From assembly GCA_947040475.1 (NCBI GenBank), contig CAMRBT010000069.1, forward strand, positions 1-7,880: a stretch of 7,880 nucleotides of DNA, given 5' to 3'. Below the pieces are notes generated by a model, which searched no databases, was not told the origin of the DNA, and saw only the letters and a list, made by a program, of their open reading frames with translations. This document shows, in pieces, positions 4,365-7,880 of this stretch. How positions within the stretch are numbered: the first letter of the stretch is position 1; every line of letters begins with the position of its first letter. A program made the translations under genes and the position numbers. The DNA is from an uncultured Brevinema sp. GTDB lineage: Bacteria > Spirochaetota > Brevinematia > Brevinematales > Brevinemataceae.

Positions 4365-5849
4365 GTGTATATAGGATTTTTTATTATCGTGAGGTTAATA
4401 CTTTTACCTGTCTTGTATATGTTGTCTATAGTTTTATTCTGGAAAGATATAGGCGTGTGCACCTTTTTGTTAGCTCTCATTCCACTGATTAGCTATGTAC
4501 TGATTTTCTCCTATCCTTTTTTGAATTATTTTACGACACTCGCTTGTACCTTGCTAACTTTGTATGCTATGAATCTACCACTAATTGACATCGTTTTTGA
4601 GAGGACTTTTATAGCGATTCAATTATTAAATTTATCTATCGCTGTCTTTTTATCAATTATCAAATTAAGATTAATACCCGTTTCTAATACAGAACAAGAG
4701 CGAAAAAATAAAAAATTACTCAATAGAGAAGATGAAATGTTGGTTTATATCGATCCCGCATTACAAACGATTCAAGCTATTAGCAATTCTGCTTGTCACT
4801 TATACGGCAAAAAAGAAGATCAACTGTTGGGCAAATCAATAGATTTAATTTATGATAATAATATCATAGCAAGACCTCCAAAAGATTTTTGGTCAAGCTT
4901 AGAAAATAACGAAGTATGGCATGGATTTGCTGATATTATCACGGCAAAAAATGTGATCTGTGAAGAAAGAGCTTACTATTCAGGTATCAAAAATGCAGAA
5001 GGGCAAATAGTACTGATCGAAAAAAAGATATTAGATGTTTTTATAAAAGATCATAAAAATCAGAACTTCGATTATTTTTATCAATTTTATGAAGATCTTC
5101 CTGTCCCTATGGCTGTGATTAATAAAAAACACGAAATTGAAAAAAGTAATCCTGAATTTATCAAGAATATGCTAGAAAAACCTGTTCTCAACAAAACCAA
5201 ATTTCATCATTTGTTTGATCTTTCTATTCATGATAATATCGTATGTGCTGTTAATGAATGCTTTAATGGAAAAAAATCATCTTTTATCAATCATTTTAAA
5301 AATATTGATGGTCTTTGTCAAGCAGAGTATATTTTTACTCCCTATTATAATACTACCTATAAAAATGTGACTCATGTACTCTTTATGCTTAAGCAAAAAA
5401 CAGATGGCAATACAATATCCGAACAAGATGTTTCTACGAATATTGTAAAAATTAAATTATTAGATATTTTGAGAGAGTCCTTAACAGCGATTTATATAAA
5501 ATTCCCTAATTTCTCTACTAAGTTGTTTGGAGCGTCTTTACCCGATATTTTGGTAGATAAAGTTTTATGGAAAAACACGATAATATTATTATTAAGATAT
5601 CTAGAAAACTATAATAGTTATGATAGTGTAGAAACTAAAAAAATAATTATTACTTGTATAGAGGGAGAAAATAAATATTTTTTCAAATTTTCTTTGATAG
5701 GTGTTTTTTATAAAGATATGGATAATATTGGTGAGACATCTGAATGGAAAACAATTATGAATAAGATACAACAAATGGGTACTCATTCCACAATTATCAA
5801 AGGTGAAAAAGACGAAGTACAAATTTCTTTTATTTATGAAGAATTTTAA
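4365..5849 (+). CDS. membrane protein with two PAS-like domains and a degenerate histidine-kinase-like end
   Basis: The product is 494 aa from a GTG start with a strong SD. It has about four membrane segments (roughly 3-25, 31-50, 53-72, 80-100), then a charged linker (108-122), a PAS-like domain (about 122-225) and a second PAS-like domain (about 235-345; DLPVPMAVINKKHEI at 244-258). The last part (358-494) resembles the end of a sensor kinase: a helix pair, then LPDILVDKVLWKNTIILLLRYL at 392-413, which aligns by eye with the N-box region, and a final GTHSTIIKGEKDEVQISF strand pair. However, no phosphoacceptor His block, no N-box Asn (Leu408 and Tyr412 stand in its place) and no DxGxG are visible. 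It probably senses a signal but cannot itself act as a normal kinase. A regulatory pseudokinase or a decayed kinase would both fit. No response regulator is adjacent. The call rests on pattern reading only. Confidence 0.6.
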   Translation: MYIGFFIIVRLILLPVLYMLSIVLFWKDIGVCTFLLALIPLISYVLIFSYPFLNYFTTLACTLLTLYAMNLPLIDIVFERTFIAIQLLNLSIAVFLSIIKLRLIPVSNTEQERKNKKLLNREDEMLVYIDPALQTIQAISNSACHLYGKKEDQLLGKSIDLIYDNNIIARPPKDFWSSLENNEVWHGFADIITAKNVICEERAYYSGIKNAEGQIVLIEKKILDVFIKDHKNQNFDYFYQFYEDLPVPMAVINKKHEIEKSNPEFIKNMLEKPVLNKTKFHHLFDLSIHDNIVCAVNECFNGKKSSFINHFKNIDGLCQAEYIFTPYYNTTYKNVTHVLFMLKQKTDGNTISEQDVSTNIVKIKLLDILRESLTAIYIKFPNFSTKLFGASLPDILVDKVLWKNTIILLLRYLENYNSYDSVETKKIIITCIEGENKYFFKFSLIGVFYKDMDNIGETSEWKTIMNKIQQMGTHSTIIKGEKDEVQISFIYEEF

Positions 5850-5880
5850 TTACTCACTTTAATAAAATTTAAAAAAGGTA

Positions 5881-5909
5881 TTGCATATATTTATTAAATA
5901 TGTTATAAT
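5881..5909 (+). promoter_or_regulatory. tRNA promoter with extended -10
   Basis: TTGCAT (5881-5886), a 17-bp spacer and TATAAT (5904-5909), preceded by TGT (extended -10, TGTTATAAT). The start is expected near 5916, about 15 nt before the mature tRNA 5' end. Confidence 0.75.
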
Positions 5910-5930
5910 ATCATACTATTAATTTAGTAA

Positions 5931-6004
5931 GGGCCTGTAGCTCAGATGGTTAGAGCAACCGACTCATAATCGGTGGGTCGAGGGTTCGATCCCCTCCGGG
6001 CCCC
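5931..6004 (+). tRNA. tRNA with anticodon CAU, probably tRNA-Ile2 (else elongator tRNA-Met)
   Basis: A full cloverleaf is present: acceptor GGGCCTG with CGGGCCC (one T-G pair), D stem GCTC/GAGC, anticodon stem ACCGA/TCGGT with loop CTCATAA, a five-base variable loop and a T arm GAGGG-TTCGATC-CCCTC. The anticodon CAU occurs in initiator Met, elongator Met and Ile2. The initiator is excluded because 1-72 is a normal G-C pair and the anticodon stem lacks three G-C pairs. C4-G69 and C5-G68 are features the lysidine enzyme TilS favours in E. coli Ile2, so AUA-reading tRNA-Ile2 is preferred. CCA is not encoded. The base at the discriminator position is C (6004), which is unusual, since A is expected for both Ile and Met. 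Confidence 0.93.
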
Positions 6005-6008
6005 ATAA

Positions 6009-6037
6009 AAAAAAGCACTCATATAGAGTGCTTTTTT
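6009..6037. terminator. two-way intrinsic terminator between the tRNA and the SDR gene
   Basis: GCACTC (6015-6020) pairs with GAGTGC (6026-6031) around a five-base loop, flanked by an A-run (6007-6014) and a T-run (6032-6037) that extend the stem. It serves the tRNA on the + strand and, as a mirror, the transporter-dehydrogenase operon on the minus strand, whose last stop is at 6047. Confidence 0.9.
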
Positions 6038-6046
6038 GTGTTTATA

Positions 6047-6853
6047 CTATAATCGAGATCCTATCACAAAATCAATGAATTTATCACCAAACCATTTCTT
6101 AAAAAAGATCGCAATCTTACCATCAAAATTAGGACAATATCTTGTTTTAGGATTGGAGCTGTTGATAATTTTAATAATAGTGTTAGAAATAGAATCAGGG
6201 GAGGAAGAAGGAAGGGGGTTGTCCTCTATAAGTTTTTGGAAATCAATCATTTTTTTGTAATAAGGTGATGCTGAATCCATATTAGACAAACTCAAAGCAG
6301 TATCTCCAAATTTTGATGTTACACGACCCGGTTCAACGACGACGACTTTTATGTTAAAAGCTTTTAGCTCCAAACGAAGAGCATCACTAAGACCCTCAAC
6401 AGCGAATTTTGATGCACTATACCAGCCCATAAAAAGAAAAGGGACTTTACCAACAACGGAAGATAGATTAATAATAGTTCCAGCATTAGCATTTCTCATT
6501 GTGGGAAGTACTTCCTGAGTAATTTGCATCAATCCAAAGACATTAACATCAAATAATTCTTTTGCCTTTTCTATAGAACATTCTTCCATGGATTCATAAA
6601 ATCCATACCCAGCATTATTAATAAGTACATCGATACGAGATTCTTTTGTTAAAATTTCTTTAATGACTTGTTTTATGTTTTGGGGAGAGGTAACATCCAA
6701 CTGTATAGGATTAATACCGAAGGCTTTTAATTCATCCATTAATTCTATGCTACGAGCCAATCCATATATAGTGTGTCCTTGTTGAGCTAATTGTATAGCC
6801 GTATGCTTGCCTATGCCGGCAGATGCACCTGTGATTAAAATTACTTTCTTCAT
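6047..6853 (-). CDS. short-chain dehydrogenase/reductase (classical SDR family)
   Basis: The 268-aa product has a complete Rossmann-fold SDR core: TGASAGIG (8-15) binds the dinucleotide, NNAG is at 79-82, and the catalytic set is Asn104, Ser132, Tyr145 and Lys149 (YSASK), followed by PG (175-176). An Arg (34) just after the second strand and LDV at 52-54 suggest NADP(H) rather than NAD(H), which is inference. The substrate cannot be read from sequence. The C-terminal part (195-268) is typical of uncharacterised oxidoreductases in this group. The start ATG has AGGAG 5 nt upstream and lies 15 bp after the transporter gene stop, so the two are one operon ending at the shared terminator. The pairing with an EamA transporter hints at processing of a small metabolite, but nothing firmer. 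Confidence 0.93.
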   Translation of the reverse strand: MKKVILITGASAGIGKHTAIQLAQQGHTIYGLARSIELMDELKAFGINPIQLDVTSPQNIKQVIKEILTKESRIDVLINNAGYGFYESMEECSIEKAKELFDVNVFGLMQITQEVLPTMRNANAGTIINLSSVVGKVPFLFMGWYSASKFAVEGLSDALRLELKAFNIKVVVVEPGRVTSKFGDTALSLSNMDSASPYYKKMIDFQKLIEDNPLPSSSPDSISNTIIKIINSSNPKTRYCPNFDGKIAIFFKKWFGDKFIDFVIGSRL

Positions 6854-6868
6854 AATATCTCCTATTAT

Positions 6869-7801
6869 TTAGATTTGATTATTTGTTTTTTGAAATTTCT
6901 TTAATAAAGAATTAAAATTATTTTTCCCAAAAATACAAATATAAGCCCCAACGAGGATAATCATTCCTCCTAAAAATTGAGGGGGAGTGATGGTTTCTTT
7001 CATGATAATATAAGAAACCATAGCTGTGGTAATTGGTGTTAGCAGTTGCATAATATTAAAAGTGGTGATTCCATTTTTTTTGATAACAGAAAATCCTATC
7101 ATCATTCCTACAAAAATCCCATAAATACCAGCAAAAATTAAAACAACGATACTATGCGTATCGGCTGTTGCTAGCTCTTTTATGCTTCCTGTGAGAAAGG
7201 CCAATATTAATAAAGATATCCCTGTTAAAAAAGAATTGAACAAACCTATAATAAGTACAGGGAGCTGATGAGCAATATGCTTAATTAAATTATTGAGGAC
7301 GACTTGAGAACAAACACTAATAAACAAATAAAATGTCCCAGCGTTTGCTTGAGGGTCGCTACCACCACGATTTATAAAAACAAGGCTCCCTAAAATACAA
7401 ATAAACATTCCTGTAAAAAAGAAAATATTAAATGATTTTTTCCTTTCGTCAGGAAAATAAAACATAGACACTAAGGCTGTTACAGGAATCCCAAAAGTCG
7501 TAAACATACTTCCTGTAAAGGCAGAGCTGAGGGACAATCCTTTTATAAAAAAAACCATATTGATACTCATTAAACAAGAAGTGCATAGCAACAATAGCTG
7601 AATTTTTCTTTCTTTAGGGAAGAATTCCAACAATTTAGATTTATAACGAAATAAAGCAATAATAAATAAAAAAATACTACCAGATATAAATCGTACACCA
7701 TTATTAGTGATGGGGGAAAATAATAAACTCGTGTATCTTAAAAGAGGAACGGCAAAACTTGTCAAGACTAAAAAAAGAAAAGGAAGTGCTAAATGCTTCA
7801 T
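6869..7801 (-). CDS. EamA/DMT-family (drug/metabolite) transporter
   Basis: The product is 310 aa from the chosen start, the usual length for the family, and very hydrophobic, with about ten membrane segments in two EamA repeats (roughly 5-145 and 157-292). Each repeat has the family's Pro near the start of its fourth helix and a Glu before the last (P106/E119; P256/E269 in LLTPITTAMVSYIIMKET). It is predicted to export a small metabolite or amino acid across the inner membrane, and the substrate is unknown. I prefer the ATG at 7801 because AGGT lies 6-9 nt upstream. The in-frame ATG at 7816, which adds MSRYI, has no SD and sits only a few bases after the predicted transcription start. It is the first gene of an operon with the SDR gene. 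A basic tail (293-310) follows the last helix. Confidence 0.92.
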   Translation of the reverse strand: MKHLALPFLFLVLTSFAVPLLRYTSLLFSPITNNGVRFISGSIFLFIIALFRYKSKLLEFFPKERKIQLLLLCTSCLMSINMVFFIKGLSLSSAFTGSMFTTFGIPVTALVSMFYFPDERKKSFNIFFFTGMFICILGSLVFINRGGSDPQANAGTFYLFISVCSQVVLNNLIKHIAHQLPVLIIGLFNSFLTGISLLILAFLTGSIKELATADTHSIVVLIFAGIYGIFVGMMIGFSVIKKNGITTFNIMQLLTPITTAMVSYIIMKETITPPQFLGGMIILVGAYICIFGKNNFNSLLKKFQKTNNQI

Positions 7802-7829
7802 GATATACCTACTCATAGTAATATCATTA

Positions 7830-7835
7830 AGTATA
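7830..7835 (-). promoter_or_regulatory. candidate -10 box of the transporter operon
   Basis: Read on the minus strand this is TATACT. It gives a start near 7823 and a leader of about 20 nt to the ATG at 7801. No convincing -35 is seen at 16-18 bp, so the call is weak. Confidence 0.35.
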
Positions 7836-7880
7836 CATGATATTTATTTTAAAAGAAAGAACTTATTTTTATTTATTTTT

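Noticed and set aside
5601..5822. Small minus-strand open frame inside the PAS-domain gene
   Set aside because: Low-complexity hydrophobic/aromatic peptide mirroring the A+T-rich coding strand; no SD or promoter.
6036..6260. Small + strand open frame after the tRNA
   Set aside because: It begins within or after the two-way terminator, overlaps the SDR gene antisense and has no SD.

Overview
The window is an A+T-rich bacterial chromosomal segment. Its promoters are sigma-70-like (TTGACA/TATAAT type) and its genes mostly carry good Shine-Dalgarno (SD) sites. The lineage cannot be fixed from sequence alone. A short LTSC lipobox, a tRNA gene without an encoded CCA and the style of the L13/S9 proteins would fit an A+T-rich spirochaete or similar bacterium, but this is only a guess.

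Layout. (1) Positions 1-457 hold no convincing gene but are unusually structured. A near-consensus promoter (107-135) would start a transcript near 142 whose 5' end pairs with 346-363. Inside this closing stem are two long perfect hairpins, and the loop of the second can pair with bases just outside the stem. I read this as a previously unrecognised structured RNA, about 240 nt if it ends at the T-run 378-383. (2) A second promoter (387-416) and a hairpin whose T-run abuts the ATG lead into a small secreted or lipid-anchored HNH nuclease (458-868, + strand). (3) On the minus strand, rplM-rpsI (L13-S9) form an operon with its own extended -10 promoter, a structured leader and a strong terminator. 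(4) Further upstream on the same strand lies a Cu(I)-exporting P1B ATPase (copA). (5) Divergent from copA, on the + strand, is a membrane protein with two PAS-like domains and what looks like a decayed histidine-kinase end. (6) A tRNA gene with anticodon CAU, with its own promoter, follows and shares a two-way terminator with the next block. (7) A minus-strand two-gene operon encodes an EamA/DMT-family transporter and a short-chain dehydrogenase.

Most of the window is housekeeping (ribosomal proteins, tRNA, copper export). The parts most worth a second look are the structured RNA and switch-like leader before the nuclease, the L13 leader with an anti-SD loop, and the degenerate sensor kinase.
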